From Mesobacterium_A sp034670065 (GTDB lineage: Bacteria > Pseudomonadota > Alphaproteobacteria > Rhodobacterales > Rhodobacteraceae): a stretch of 64,000 nucleotides of DNA. This document shows positions 18,035-26,414 of the stretch, piece by piece. The notes beneath the pieces were generated by a model. That model did no database searches. It saw nothing but the letters and a program-made list of their open reading frames with translations, and was not told the DNA's origin. Every line of letters starts with the position of its first letter. Positions within the stretch are counted from its first letter, which is position 1. The stretch covers positions 62,001-126,000 of the forward strand of contig JAXMOG010000006.1 of NCBI GenBank assembly GCA_034670065.1, in the 5' to 3' direction. Made by a program: the position numbers and the translations under genes.

Positions 18035-18682
18035 TTGGATACCGAACTAATGCTCAGGGTCTATCCCTTTTTCCTGCAAGCTGCGTGGGTGACGATCCAA
18101 TTGTCGATCCTGACCGCGTTGCTTGGTTTAACATGCGGGGCCTTGGGGGCGGCGGCGCGCCTGTCTCGGCTGGCGGCGCTGCGTTGGATAGCCGCTGCCT
18201 ATGTCAGTATTTTTCGTGGAACTCCCGCGCTGATCCAGATTTTCATCCTGTACTTTGGCGGTCCTCAGATTGGCATCCAGCTTGACAGTTTTGCCGCCGG
18301 TACAATTGCGCTGGGGGTCAATATCGGCGCGTATATGACGGAAACCATCCGCGGCGCGATCCTGTCTGTGGACAAGGGCCAGACCGAAGCCGCGCGTACC
18401 TTAGGCATGAGCCGCTGGGAAACGATGCGCAAAGTGGTGCTGCCCCAAGCGGCACGCATGATGATCCGTCCCCTGGGGGTGAACATCAACGCGCTGATCA
18501 AGGGCACTGCGCTGGTCGCGCCGATCTCGGTGGTTGAGCTGACGTATACAGCGCAGCGCTTTATCGGATCGACGTACAAGCCCTTCGAAATGTTCCTGCT
18601 TTCGGGCCTTCTTTACATGATCATCATCTACATAGTCGGTCAGGGCATCAATTGGCTCGACCGGCGGGCGCGGATCGCATGA
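18035..18682 (+). CDS. Amino-acid-type ABC transporter permease (HisM/GlnP family)
   Basis: The 215-residue integral membrane protein has about five hydrophobic segments and the permease signature RGTPALIQIFILYFG (about 57-71) and EAARTLGMSRWETMRKVVLP (the ATPase-docking EAA loop, about 117-136). The start appears to be TTG at 18035, because AAGGA lies 7 bases before it. The in-frame ATG at 18050 has no ribosome binding site. It pairs with the second permease at 18713 to form the channel. Confidence 0.88.
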   Translation: MDTELMLRVYPFFLQAAWVTIQLSILTALLGLTCGALGAAARLSRLAALRWIAAAYVSIFRGTPALIQIFILYFGGPQIGIQLDSFAAGTIALGVNIGAYMTETIRGAILSVDKGQTEAARTLGMSRWETMRKVVLPQAARMMIRPLGVNINALIKGTALVAPISVVELTYTAQRFIGSTYKPFEMFLLSGLLYMIIIYIVGQGINWLDRRARIA

Positions 18683-18712
18683 GACACCGTAGCGACATGA
18701 CAGGAGGCACCA

Positions 18713-19369
18713 ATGGGGCTTGATTTCACTGTGGTGCCTGGATATTTTGGCGTGCTTCTGATGGGGGCTGGCTGGACCATCGCCATCACGCTTTTCGCCG
18801 GTTTGCTCAGCTTTTTTGGTGGTATCGTTTTCGCGGTCATCGCCTTGTATGGCCACTGGTCTTTGCGTCTGCCTGTGCGTGGTTTTGCCTTTTTGTTCAT
18901 GGGCACCCCACTGCTGTTGCAACTTTTCCTGATCTATTTCGGGCTCATTCAAATCGGTATTGATCTGCCTGCCTTTGTGGCTGGCGTGATTGGGCTAGGG
19001 CTGCACTTTGCAGTGTATAATTCTGAGCTAATTCAAGCGTCTATCTTGGCCGTGGACAAGGGCCAGTACGAGGGTGCACGTACATTGGGATTGTCCAGTG
19101 GTCAGACATTGCGTCGGATCGTTATCCCACAGGCAGTGCGCGCTGTGATCCCGCCAATGGGCAATAACATGATCGCTTTGCTGAAGGATTCTGCACTTGT
19201 TTCAGTGATTGGGGTGATGGAACTGACGTTGGCCGCACAGCAGGCCATCAGCCGCACATATCGCCCGTTCGAATTCTATCTTGCTGCCGCCTTTTGTTAT
19301 TATGTCGTCAACCTCGCGCTGGAGGCGGGCCTACGCCGTCTGGAACGCCGCATCGCCGCTTCGCGCTGA
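18713..19369 (+). CDS. Amino-acid-type ABC transporter permease, second subunit
   Basis: The 218-residue protein resembles its upstream neighbour, with MGTPLLLQLFLIYFG (about 63-77) and an EAA-like loop EGARTLGLSSGQTLRRIVIP (about 119-138), and about five membrane segments. An AGGAGG ribosome binding site precedes the ATG. It lies 30 bases after the first permease and 15 bases before the ATPase gene. Two related permease genes in tandem are normal for polar amino-acid importers. Confidence 0.9.
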   Translation: MGLDFTVVPGYFGVLLMGAGWTIAITLFAGLLSFFGGIVFAVIALYGHWSLRLPVRGFAFLFMGTPLLLQLFLIYFGLIQIGIDLPAFVAGVIGLGLHFAVYNSELIQASILAVDKGQYEGARTLGLSSGQTLRRIVIPQAVRAVIPPMGNNMIALLKDSALVSVIGVMELTLAAQQAISRTYRPFEFYLAAAFCYYVVNLALEAGLRRLERRIAASR

Positions 19370-19384
19370 GAAAGGAACCTTCAA

Positions 19385-20146
19385 ATGTCTGATCAGGCCT
19401 TTGTCACCATCAAGAACGCCGCCAAAAGCTTTGGCGATCTACAAGTCCTCAAAGACATCAATCTTACGGTTGAACGCGGTCAGATCGTTGCGATTATCGG
19501 GCCATCCGGTTCTGGAAAATCGACGCTGCTGCGGGCGATTAACGAGCTTGATCCACTGTCCTCGGGCGAGGTTTGGCTGGAGGATGTGCAGATCAACAAG
19601 AAGTTGCCGCACCGCCAGTATGAAGCCCACGTGAATCAAGTGCGCCAAGACATTGGCATGGTGTTTCAGCACTTCAACTTGTTCCCGCATTTGACCGTTC
19701 GCGGCAACATCACTCTTGCGCCCAGAATGCTGAAGGGCTTGTCGGAGGCTGACGCCAACAAGCTGGCTGAGGAGCAGCTGGCCAAAGTCGGTTTGCTGGA
19801 AAAGATCGACGAATTCCCATCACGGTTATCAGGCGGTCAAAAGCAGCGGGTCGCGATCGCGCGGGCATTGGCAATGAAACCCAAGGTGATGTTGTTTGAC
19901 GAGGCGACATCGGCGCTGGACCCGGAGCTGGTCGAAGAGGTCAACTTTGTGATGAAGCAGTTGGCCGAAGAGCAAATGACCATGATCATTGTCACTCATG
20001 AAATGGACTTTGCGGCCTCTGTCTGTGATCGCGTGCTGTTCATGGATGAGGGTGTGGTGGTCGAGGAAGGCCCGCCATCGGTGATCTTTGAGAACCCCAC
20101 GCACGAACGCACCCGAAACTTCCTGCGCAAACACCTTAGTCGTTGA
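19385..20146 (+). CDS. Amino-acid-type ABC transporter ATP-binding protein (GlnQ/HisP family)
   Basis: The 253-residue ATPase has Walker A (GPSGSGKST, about 39-47), Q-loop (QHFNLFPHLTV), signature (LSGGQKQRVAIARALAM), Walker B (VMLFDEATSALDPE) and switch His (VTHEMDFA). It energises the adjacent permeases. The first 13 bases of the intergenic gap after it, up to 20160, hold the start region of the aminotransferase gene; an open upstream extension of that gene overlaps this one but is not needed. Confidence 0.95.
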   Translation: MSDQAFVTIKNAAKSFGDLQVLKDINLTVERGQIVAIIGPSGSGKSTLLRAINELDPLSSGEVWLEDVQINKKLPHRQYEAHVNQVRQDIGMVFQHFNLFPHLTVRGNITLAPRMLKGLSEADANKLAEEQLAKVGLLEKIDEFPSRLSGGQKQRVAIARALAMKPKVMLFDEATSALDPELVEEVNFVMKQLAEEQMTMIIVTHEMDFAASVCDRVLFMDEGVVVEEGPPSVIFENPTHERTRNFLRKHLSR

Positions 20147-20159
20147 AAGCGTGAAACCT

Positions 20160-21497
20160 ATGACCAACCTCTTTTACCAGACGAAATCGCCGCGCCCGAT
20201 GCTGGACCGGGCCGAGGGGATCTATTTGTGGGACACTGACGGCAAACGCTACATCGATGGTTCAAGCGGTGCGATGGTGAGCAATATTGGTCATTCCAAC
20301 CCAGCGGTGTTGGAGGCGATGCGCAACCAAATGGACAAGTCTACCTTTGGCTATCGGTTGCACTTTCAGACCGAAAGCTCTGAGCGGCTTGCTGCAAAAA
20401 CCGCGGCTTTGGCGCCCGAAGGTTTGAACAAGGTGTTCTTCGTCTCAGGTGGGTCTGAGGCGGTAGAAAGCACTTTGAAAATGGCCCGGCAGTTTGCACT
20501 GACCCAAGGCCAGCCGCAGCGTTTCAAAGTGATCTCACGCTATCCAAGTTATCATGGCTGTACACTTGGTGCCCTGGCGATCACTGGTTATGCACCGATG
20601 ACCGCGCCTTTCGATCCGATGATGCAGCGCATGCCCAAGATCCCAGCACCGCGCGCTTATCTGGACGGGCTGGATGCAGACGATCCGGCCACAGGATTGC
20701 ACTACGCCAACATGCTGGAAGCCAAGATTTTGGAAGAAGGCCCGGACACAGTGCTGGCATTCATTGTTGAGCCTGTTGGCGGTGCTTCGACCGGGGCACT
20801 GGTCTCTCCGGCCGGGTACATGCAGCGTATCCGCGAGATTTGCACGCAATACGGTGTGTTGTTGATCCATGATGAAGTGATGACAGGCGGCGGGCGCACG
20901 GGCCGTTTCTTTGGGGCGGAGCATTGGGATGTAGCGCCTGATTTGATCTCGATTTCCAAAGGGTTTGGCGGTGGGTACGTCCCTCTTGGGGCGATGATTG
21001 CACGGGACGATATCGTAGAGGCGGTGATGGGGGCAGGCGGCTTTGTGCACGGTTTCACTTATGCCGGAAATCCGTTGGCTTGCGCGGCCGGCTGCGCGGT
21101 GTTGGATCAGATCGCGGAGCATAATCTGATCGGCAACGCCGCCGTGATGGGAGAGATGCTGGCAGCTCGCCTGAATGGTTTGATGCAGCGCTATCCGTTG
21201 ATTGGTGATGTGCGTGGCAAGGGGCTGTTGACGGCCTTTGAATTAATGGCCGACCGCAAAACCAAAGCCCCTTTGCCTGCCAATCTGAATGCGCATTCGC
21301 GGCTGGTCGACATTGCTTATGAAAACGGCCTGATCATCTATTCCCGCCGTACGCGTGGCGGTACTTCGGGCGACCATTTTCTGGTCTGTCCTCCGATGAT
21401 CGTGAACGAAGACCAGCTGAACGATATCGCCGAAAGGCTGGACCGGTCTCTTGCCAGTTACATGGCTGAAATTCCGCAATTTTCTGGTGCAGGTTAA
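20160..21497 (+). CDS. Class III PLP-dependent aminotransferase
   Basis: The 445-residue enzyme has the class III pattern: GHSNP near the N terminus, VSGGSEAVESTLKMARQ (about 97-113), IHDEVMTGGGRTGRF (about 236-250, with the Asp that contacts PLP) and the PLP lysine in SKGFGGGYVPLGA (Lys267). These enzymes transaminate omega- or beta-amino groups of amino acids, polyamines or amines. Next to a BKACE enzyme, the simplest reading is that it converts a beta-amino acid to the beta-keto acid that BKACE cleaves. The ATG at 20160 starts exactly at the family N terminus. Confidence 0.92.
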   Translation: MTNLFYQTKSPRPMLDRAEGIYLWDTDGKRYIDGSSGAMVSNIGHSNPAVLEAMRNQMDKSTFGYRLHFQTESSERLAAKTAALAPEGLNKVFFVSGGSEAVESTLKMARQFALTQGQPQRFKVISRYPSYHGCTLGALAITGYAPMTAPFDPMMQRMPKIPAPRAYLDGLDADDPATGLHYANMLEAKILEEGPDTVLAFIVEPVGGASTGALVSPAGYMQRIREICTQYGVLLIHDEVMTGGGRTGRFFGAEHWDVAPDLISISKGFGGGYVPLGAMIARDDIVEAVMGAGGFVHGFTYAGNPLACAAGCAVLDQIAEHNLIGNAAVMGEMLAARLNGLMQRYPLIGDVRGKGLLTAFELMADRKTKAPLPANLNAHSRLVDIAYENGLIIYSRRTRGGTSGDHFLVCPPMIVNEDQLNDIAERLDRSLASYMAEIPQFSGAG

Positions 21498-21506
21498 GGG
21501 GCAGAT

Positions 21507-22433
21507 ATGTCAAAGATCATCATCACTTGCGCCATCACAGGGTCAATCCACACGCCCTCGATGTCGCCTCATCTTCCTGTAACCGCAGAAGAAATCACCG
21601 AAAATGCTATTGGCGCATCCGAAGCAGGCGCTGCTATCCTGCACCTGCATGCGCGCGATCCTGAAAATGGGCGCCCGTCAGCGGATCCTGCGCATTTCAT
21701 GGCCTTTCTGCCCCGCATCAAACAGCGCTGTAACGCGGTGTTGAACCTATCAACCGGGGGCAGCGCGACAATGTCGCTGGAAGATCGGCTGGCGGCCCCG
21801 AAACAGGCCGCGCCCGAGATGTGTTCGCTCAACATGGGGACAATGAATTTTGCGCTGTATCCGGCGGCTGCGCGGATCAAAGAGTGGAAGTACGACTGGG
21901 AGAAACCCTTTCTGGAAGGGTCTGAGGATCTGGTTTTCAAGAACACGCCGCGCGACATGGCCCAAATCCTTGAGGAACTTGGCACGCAGCGAAGCGCGCG
22001 GTTTGAGTTTGAATGTTATGACATCAGCCACCTGTACATGTTGAAGCATTTTGTTGATCGCGGGGTGGTGCAAGGGCCATTGTTTATCCAATTTGTCTTT
22101 GGCGTGTTGGGCGGTATGGGGCCTGATCCTGAAAACCTGACCCATATGAAGCATATCGCCGACAAGCTGTTCGGGGATGGATACACGTTTTCGGTTTTGG
22201 CAGCGGGCAGGCATCAAATGCCTTTGATCACCATGTCTGCCATTTTGGGCGGTCATGTCCGTGTTGGGTTGGAAGACAGTCTTATGATATCGCGCGGGGT
22301 GCTGGCTCATAACAACGCCGAACAGGTCAGCAAGATACGCCGCATCGTCGAAGAGTTGGGGCGCACTGTTGCGACCCCCGACGAAGCGCGTGTTATGCTG
22401 CATCTTAAGGGCGCGGACCGAACTGATATTTGA
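21507..22433 (+). CDS. Beta-keto acid cleavage enzyme (BKACE, DUF849 family)
   Basis: The 308-residue protein matches 3-keto-5-aminohexanoate cleavage enzymes. It has the N-terminal CAITGSIHTPSMSPHLP, the metal ligands His46 and His48 in LHLHARD, and LNLSTGG and FVFGVLGGMG further on. The family condenses a beta-keto acid with acetyl-CoA to release acetoacetate (or another 3-oxo acid) and the CoA thioester of the remaining chain; substrate varies widely. It lies 9 bases after the aminotransferase, so the amino donor for that enzyme is probably the precursor of this enzyme's keto acid. Confidence 0.92.
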   Translation: MSKIIITCAITGSIHTPSMSPHLPVTAEEITENAIGASEAGAAILHLHARDPENGRPSADPAHFMAFLPRIKQRCNAVLNLSTGGSATMSLEDRLAAPKQAAPEMCSLNMGTMNFALYPAAARIKEWKYDWEKPFLEGSEDLVFKNTPRDMAQILEELGTQRSARFEFECYDISHLYMLKHFVDRGVVQGPLFIQFVFGVLGGMGPDPENLTHMKHIADKLFGDGYTFSVLAAGRHQMPLITMSAILGGHVRVGLEDSLMISRGVLAHNNAEQVSKIRRIVEELGRTVATPDEARVMLHLKGADRTDI

Positions 22434-22557
22434 ACCATGCCAGTATATGCCAACAGAACGGTGGGATCAGACCGGCGAGGCTGACCCGTCGACCCCCAAC
22501 ACAGGCAAGCAAATATATTTTGGGCTGGCTGCCCTTTGAAATAGTGAAAGAGACCGC

Positions 22558-23586
22558 ATGAAAGCCATCTTTGATGACCGCCAGTGGAAACACCAGCCGC
22601 GCCATTTCATGGCCAATGGCGCGATCCTACCGAACCCGGAACAACCTGAGCGGATCGACCGTTTGTTGGCTGGCGCAAAAGCGGCCGGGTGCAGCGTTGA
22701 GGCCCCCAAAGACGCAGGTCTTGGCCCAATCGCTGCACTGCATTCGCCGGAGTATCTGACCTTTCTGGAAAACATTCACACGCGTTGGAAGCGCATCGAT
22801 GGCGCTGGCGAGGAAGTTATACCCAATATCCATCCCGCCAACCGAACCGATAGCTACCCCAAATCCGCCGTTGGACAGGCGGGGTTTCATCAGGCTGATA
22901 CTGCCTGCCCGATCGCCGAGGGCACCTGGGAAGCTGCTTATTGGTCTGCTCAGAGTGCAGTCACAGGCGCGGACCATATCCTTGCAGGGGAAACAGGTGC
23001 CTATGCGCTATCACGCCCACCGGGGCACCATGCCTTTGGTGATCTGGCGGGTGGTTTTTGCTTTTTGAACAATTCCGGAATTGCAGCAGAGCGTTTTCGC
23101 ACCAAGGGTCTGCGCCCCGCCATTCTGGATGTCGACGTGCACCACGGGAATGGAACGCAAGGCATCTTCTATAACCGCAACGATGTCTTGACCGTTTCCA
23201 TTCATGCGGACCCTGAACGTTTCTATCCATTCTTTTGGGGGCAGGCGCATGAACGCGGCGCGGGTGATGGCCTGGGCTACAACCTGAACTTGCCGCTGCA
23301 ACGTGGCACCGCAGATGATGCCTATCTAGACACGCTTGCTGTTGCATTGCAGCGGATCAGGGCCTTTGGTGCCGATGTGATTGTTGTGGCCTTGGGGCTG
23401 GATGCGTTTGTTGATGATCCGTTCAAAGGGCTGGCGGTCAGCACTCCCGGATTTGGCAGAATAGGGGCTGCAATTGCTGGCTTAGGGCTGCCCTGCCTGT
23501 TCGTGCAAGAAGGCGGTTATCTGTGTGATGAGCTGGGCGATAACCTGACGTCTGTTCTTGGCGGTTATCAGGGTGCGTTGACCTGA
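22558..23586 (+). CDS. Acetylpolyamine amidohydrolase-like deacetylase (histone deacetylase family)
   Basis: The 342-residue zinc hydrolase has the HDAC active-site motif RPPGHHA (residues 153-159, His157/His158), the zinc-binding DVDVHHGNGT (Asp193 and His195) and LGLDAFVDDP with the third ligand Asp near 281, then QEGGYL with the catalytic Tyr. Bacterial members of this length deacetylate acetylpolyamines or other N-acetylated amines in the cytoplasm. In this cluster it would remove an acetyl group from the imported compound before transamination. A spacer of 124 bases precedes it, so it may have its own promoter. Confidence 0.9.
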   Translation: MKAIFDDRQWKHQPRHFMANGAILPNPEQPERIDRLLAGAKAAGCSVEAPKDAGLGPIAALHSPEYLTFLENIHTRWKRIDGAGEEVIPNIHPANRTDSYPKSAVGQAGFHQADTACPIAEGTWEAAYWSAQSAVTGADHILAGETGAYALSRPPGHHAFGDLAGGFCFLNNSGIAAERFRTKGLRPAILDVDVHHGNGTQGIFYNRNDVLTVSIHADPERFYPFFWGQAHERGAGDGLGYNLNLPLQRGTADDAYLDTLAVALQRIRAFGADVIVVALGLDAFVDDPFKGLAVSTPGFGRIGAAIAGLGLPCLFVQEGGYLCDELGDNLTSVLGGYQGALT

Positions 23587-23665
23587 GAACGGACCCCCCG
23601 GTTTGATGCTTGATGCCGACCTTGACGCTCAAACATTACACCATCATCTGTCTTTGATTGTTTGT

Positions 23666-23690
23666 TAGAAGAAGTGGTGCCGCTGATAGG
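23666..23690. other. attL: left core direct repeat of the integrated element
   Basis: A 25-bp sequence here is identical to 34802-34826, the 3' end of tRNA-Thr plus 9 flanking bases. It is the duplicated attachment core left by integration into the tRNA gene. Only 16 bases of the tRNA 3' end are duplicated, so this copy is not a working tRNA gene. Confidence 0.9.
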
Positions 23691-23810
23691 CATACAATAT
23701 CTATATCTTGATGTACCAACTTAAACCGTCATGGGCCTTATTGCCAAAAATATAAGGGCCTTTCTGTTCCTCCCTGTTCCATCCTGCCCCATGGTATACT
23801 ATATGTAGAG

Positions 23811-23834
23811 GGTGGTTGAAAGGGTGGATAGAAA
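23811..23834 (+). repeat. Left pair of candidate integrase arm-site repeats
   Basis: Two copies of a 12-bp unit, consensus GGTGGNTNRAAN, lie in tandem at 23811 and 23823, immediately before the integrase start. The same unit occurs as a tandem pair with the same 12-bp spacing at the other end (34736 and 34748). Shared sequence and spacing at both ends suit arm-type sites for the element's tyrosine integrase. Confidence 0.55.
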
Positions 23835-25031
23835 TTGGCGCGCCCGCTACACAAGCTGACAAATGCCGAACTCAAGAACTCTCAACCTGGGAAGTTCTCG
23901 GATGGTGGCGGCCTATGGTTCCAGCGGCGCAAGGACGGTGGAGCGCAATGGTTTCTGCGTTACACCATTTTTGGCCGACGGCATGAAATGGGTTTGGGGC
24001 GATATCCAGACGTAACGCTGAAAGCCGCGCGGGAAGAAGCAAAGAAATGGCGGGAAGCTGTTGAGGCCGGGAAACATCCAATCAAAGAGCGCGAAAAACA
24101 GACCCGCAAAGCCGAGCGTAACCTTAGCATTCTAAGCGACGTGGCCCGTGACGCCTTTGAAAGCCGTAAGGCGGATCTGAAAGGCGACGGTAAGGCTGGG
24201 CGCTGGTTCTCACCGCTCGAACTGCACGTCCTTCCCAAGCTGGGCAAGACACCTGTGTCAGAGATCGACCAACGGGATATCCGCGACACTCTTTCTCCGA
24301 TCTGGCACTCCAAAGCGGACACGGCGCGCAAAGCGCTCAATCGTTTGTCGATCTGCTTGCGGCATGCTGCGGCACTGGGCTTAGACGTTGACCTTCAAGT
24401 CACCGAAAAGGCGAAGGCTCTGTTAGGGAAACAGCGCCACAAGGTCAAAAGTATTCCCGCGATGAAATGGCAAAACGTTCCCGCGTTTTATCAATCCATA
24501 AACGGAGGGACAACAACGGAGCTTGCTCTGCGTCTTCTTGTTTTAACTTGCGTTCGAAGCGCGCCGCTTAGGCACATAAACCTGAGCCAAATCGACGGGA
24601 ATGTATGGACAATCCCTGCGGAGGCCATGAAGGGGCGCAGAGATGCGACAACAGAGTTTCGCGTTCCCTTATCTCGGGAAGCACTGAGGGTGATATCAGA
24701 AGTGAAGCCATTTTCACGCGACGGGTTCCTTTTTCCAGGCACACGCAAGGGCGTGATTTCAGATATGACTATGAGTAATTTCATGAAAAGGCGTGGGCTA
24801 GAAGCGCGGCCCCATGGCTTTCGGTCCAGCTTTCGCGATTGGGTCGCAGATGCGACTACCACATCTCATGACGTGGCGGAAACAGCGCTTGGCCACGTTG
24901 TTGGTGGATCGGTTGAGCGCGCGTATCGCCGAACCGATTTTTTGGAACAGCGGCACGCTTTGATGGAACGCTGGGCGAGTTTCATTCTAGGAAGAGATGA
25001 ATGCATCGTACAAATGAAGTCCGTTCGCTAA
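23835..25031 (+). CDS. Tyrosine-recombinase integrase (P4-like, with arm-binding domain)
   Basis: The 398-residue integrase has an N-terminal arm-type DNA-binding domain (GKFSDGGGLWFQ, GLGRYPDVTLKAARE), a central core-binding domain and a C-terminal catalytic domain. The catalytic set is visible: Arg241 in TCVRS, His327 and Arg330 in HGFRSSFRDW, His354 in ALGHV and the nucleophile Tyr364 in AYRR. It catalyses integration into and excision from the tRNA-Thr gene. The start is TTG at 23835; no in-frame ATG occurs until well inside the arm-binding domain. Unlike many P4-type islands, the integrase is at the end away from the tRNA gene. Confidence 0.93.
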   Translation: MARPLHKLTNAELKNSQPGKFSDGGGLWFQRRKDGGAQWFLRYTIFGRRHEMGLGRYPDVTLKAAREEAKKWREAVEAGKHPIKEREKQTRKAERNLSILSDVARDAFESRKADLKGDGKAGRWFSPLELHVLPKLGKTPVSEIDQRDIRDTLSPIWHSKADTARKALNRLSICLRHAAALGLDVDLQVTEKAKALLGKQRHKVKSIPAMKWQNVPAFYQSINGGTTTELALRLLVLTCVRSAPLRHINLSQIDGNVWTIPAEAMKGRRDATTEFRVPLSREALRVISEVKPFSRDGFLFPGTRKGVISDMTMSNFMKRRGLEARPHGFRSSFRDWVADATTTSHDVAETALGHVVGGSVERAYRRTDFLEQRHALMERWASFILGRDECIVQMKSVR

Positions 25032-25744
25032 GCCTATTCAAACCAAGTGGAGAGCCTATCGGTAGATTGTCGTCAATCTTTTACGCCTTCACAGTGTTTC
25101 CCGAGGATACGCGCAGCAGAGAGCAGGCTCTGGCAATTTTTGAGATTGAAGAGCGAGACTACTGGTCCTAACCTGAAGAATACCAACAGTCTGAATTAAG
25201 TCAGGCATTGCTCACTTGGGCGGATAAGGCAGCAGGTCAACGCTTCGTTGCGGGCTTAACGCTGTTGTCTTATTTGATGCACTTTCAAGACAGTGAAGAA
25301 GAAGTGAGCTTGTATAGAGCTGCCAAAACAGTCGAAGCAGCGTTGGCTAAGGCAAAAAAAAACGATGTGCGGCCACTAAAGCGCCTGCGGTTCGAACAAA
25401 AAGAACTAGTAGCTGATGGTATCGCTTCGCCAAGCGGTCGCAGAGATATCGAGAAAGCATATAACAAATACCGGAGCGTTGCGCATTTGTTAGCAGCAGA
25501 CATCCTAACTTTTAATGCCTTCGTGCCTAAAGTGGTGTTTGCGCGTAGTTTCGGAGAAGATGCGTACGTTTTGAACACAGCAGGCAAAATAGAGCGCCTG
25601 ATTCTAGCAAGGCAACCTAATTCATTTAGAAATCCTTGGCTCGTCACCCCCTCACTACCGACTCATCTAGCCTCTTTTGGTGAAGCTCCACTCGAAGGAC
25701 TGCCAATTGACTTTCTTCGTCAAGGATTTGACCATGCAGAGTAG
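25001..25744 (+). pseudogene. Unknown island gene interrupted by an in-frame TAA
   Basis: From an ATG at 25001 (overlapping the integrase end in another frame, with GGAAGAG about 5 bases upstream) the frame stays open to 25744 except for a single TAA at 25169-25171. The 56 codons before it read as ordinary protein (SGEPIGRLSSIFYAFTVF, ...EIEERDYWS) and the 190 codons after it continue smoothly (SELSQALLTWADKAAGQRF and on). This looks like one gene of about 247 codons broken by a point mutation. Alternatively a TTG at 25208 could start a 178-residue protein. No known domain is recognised. Confidence 0.6.
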
Positions 25745-25763
25745 CGGTATCTGAAAAACCGTC

Positions 25764-25782
25764 ACGGTACTTGAAGTACCGT
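25764..25782. promoter_or_regulatory. Near-perfect 19-bp palindrome upstream of the AlpA-like gene
   Basis: ACGGTACTT-G-AAGTACCGT is a perfect 9-bp inverted repeat around one central base. It is 62 bases before the AlpA-like start. The one-base centre rules out a stable RNA hairpin loop, so an operator is more likely, perhaps for the element's own AlpA-like or HTH protein. Confidence 0.5.
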
Positions 25783-25844
25783 CGTTGTGCTGTTGAACGT
25801 CATGAAGTGTCATCGGTCACATGTTGAGCAATTAGGAGCTGGCA

Positions 25845-26018
25845 GTGACCCGATATCTCTCTTTCTGTGAACTTCGGCGCAAACTCGGTGGCCGAGGGCG
25901 AAGTACCGTATATCGCGACGTTGAAGCAGGTCGAATTCCAAAACCAGTGAAAATCGGTTCTCGATTGTACTGGAATGAGGCTGACGTGGATAGCGCAATT
26001 GCGCTGTTGACCGAATAA
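25845..26018 (+). CDS. AlpA/excisionase-like helix-turn-helix protein
   Basis: This 57-residue gene starts at GTG 25845, with AGGAG six bases upstream. It encodes a MerR-type winged helix as found in AlpA and excisionase proteins: LSFCELRRKLGGRGRSTVYR, then EAGRIPKPVKIGSRLYWNEA, ending in VDSAIALLTE. AlpA-like proteins of P4-type elements activate or regulate integrase and excision genes. Its place downstream of the integrase and a strong palindrome fits this. It is short and starts with GTG, so it is easily missed. Confidence 0.85.
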   Translation: MTRYLSFCELRRKLGGRGRSTVYRDVEAGRIPKPVKIGSRLYWNEADVDSAIALLTE

Positions 26019-26020
26019 CG

Positions 26021-26062
26021 CCCAACCATGCCCAGGCTATGCGCAAGGGGGAAATGGTTGGG
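26021..26062. repeat. Inverted repeat after the AlpA-like gene
   Basis: CCCAACCAT (26021-26029) and ATGGTTGGG (26054-26062) are perfect 9-bp arms with a 24-nt spacer. The repeat starts two bases after the AlpA-like stop. There is no T-run, so it is either a weak transcript end or a protein site. Confidence 0.35.
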
Positions 26063-26129
26063 ATTGCTCTGTGCAGGAACACCCATGCCTTACCCGCTGC
26101 GCTTTCCAGAAACAAGGAAAGTTTACAAT

Positions 26130-26414
26130 ATGAGCAGTAACAGATTTTATTCGTCACCTAGTCAAATCTTCTGGGTGTGCAACGCCTTGCTGCAAGGCAG
26201 ATCGATCAACCATCTGGACGAAATCAAAGCCGTGAAGGGTTGGCGGCTTGCCGCCATCATTTTCAGGCTGAAGTCGGAATTTGGTTGGCCGATTGAAGGC
26301 GCCTATCGCGGTGAAGAGAACATCAAGCATTATTGGTTGAGGCCTGGCACGAAGCGACAATCCCTCAAGTTTCCGCCCAGCGCGAGAACGTTGGTAGACG
26401 GGGAGGTGTTCTGA
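26130..26414 (+). CDS. Small predicted winged-helix protein of the element
   Basis: A 94-residue protein with no confidently recognised family. An early segment (SPSQIFWVCNALLQGRSINH, about 9-28) and RLAAIIFRLKSEFGWPIEGAY (helical, ending in an aromatic turn) resemble the winged-helix domains common in phage and mobile-element replication regions; this is a resemblance only. The ATG at 26130 has an AAGGAAAG ribosome binding site about 9 bases upstream. The TGA stop shares one base with the next ATG (TGATG), so it is co-translated with the following two genes. Confidence 0.65.
   Translation: MSSNRFYSSPSQIFWVCNALLQGRSINHLDEIKAVKGWRLAAIIFRLKSEFGWPIEGAYRGEENIKHYWLRPGTKRQSLKFPPSARTLVDGEVF

Noticed and set aside
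25169..25171. Programmed stop readthrough as the explanation for the TAA
   Set aside because: TAA does not encode selenocysteine or pyrrolysine, and no readthrough signal was noticed downstream. A point mutation or sequencing error is simpler.
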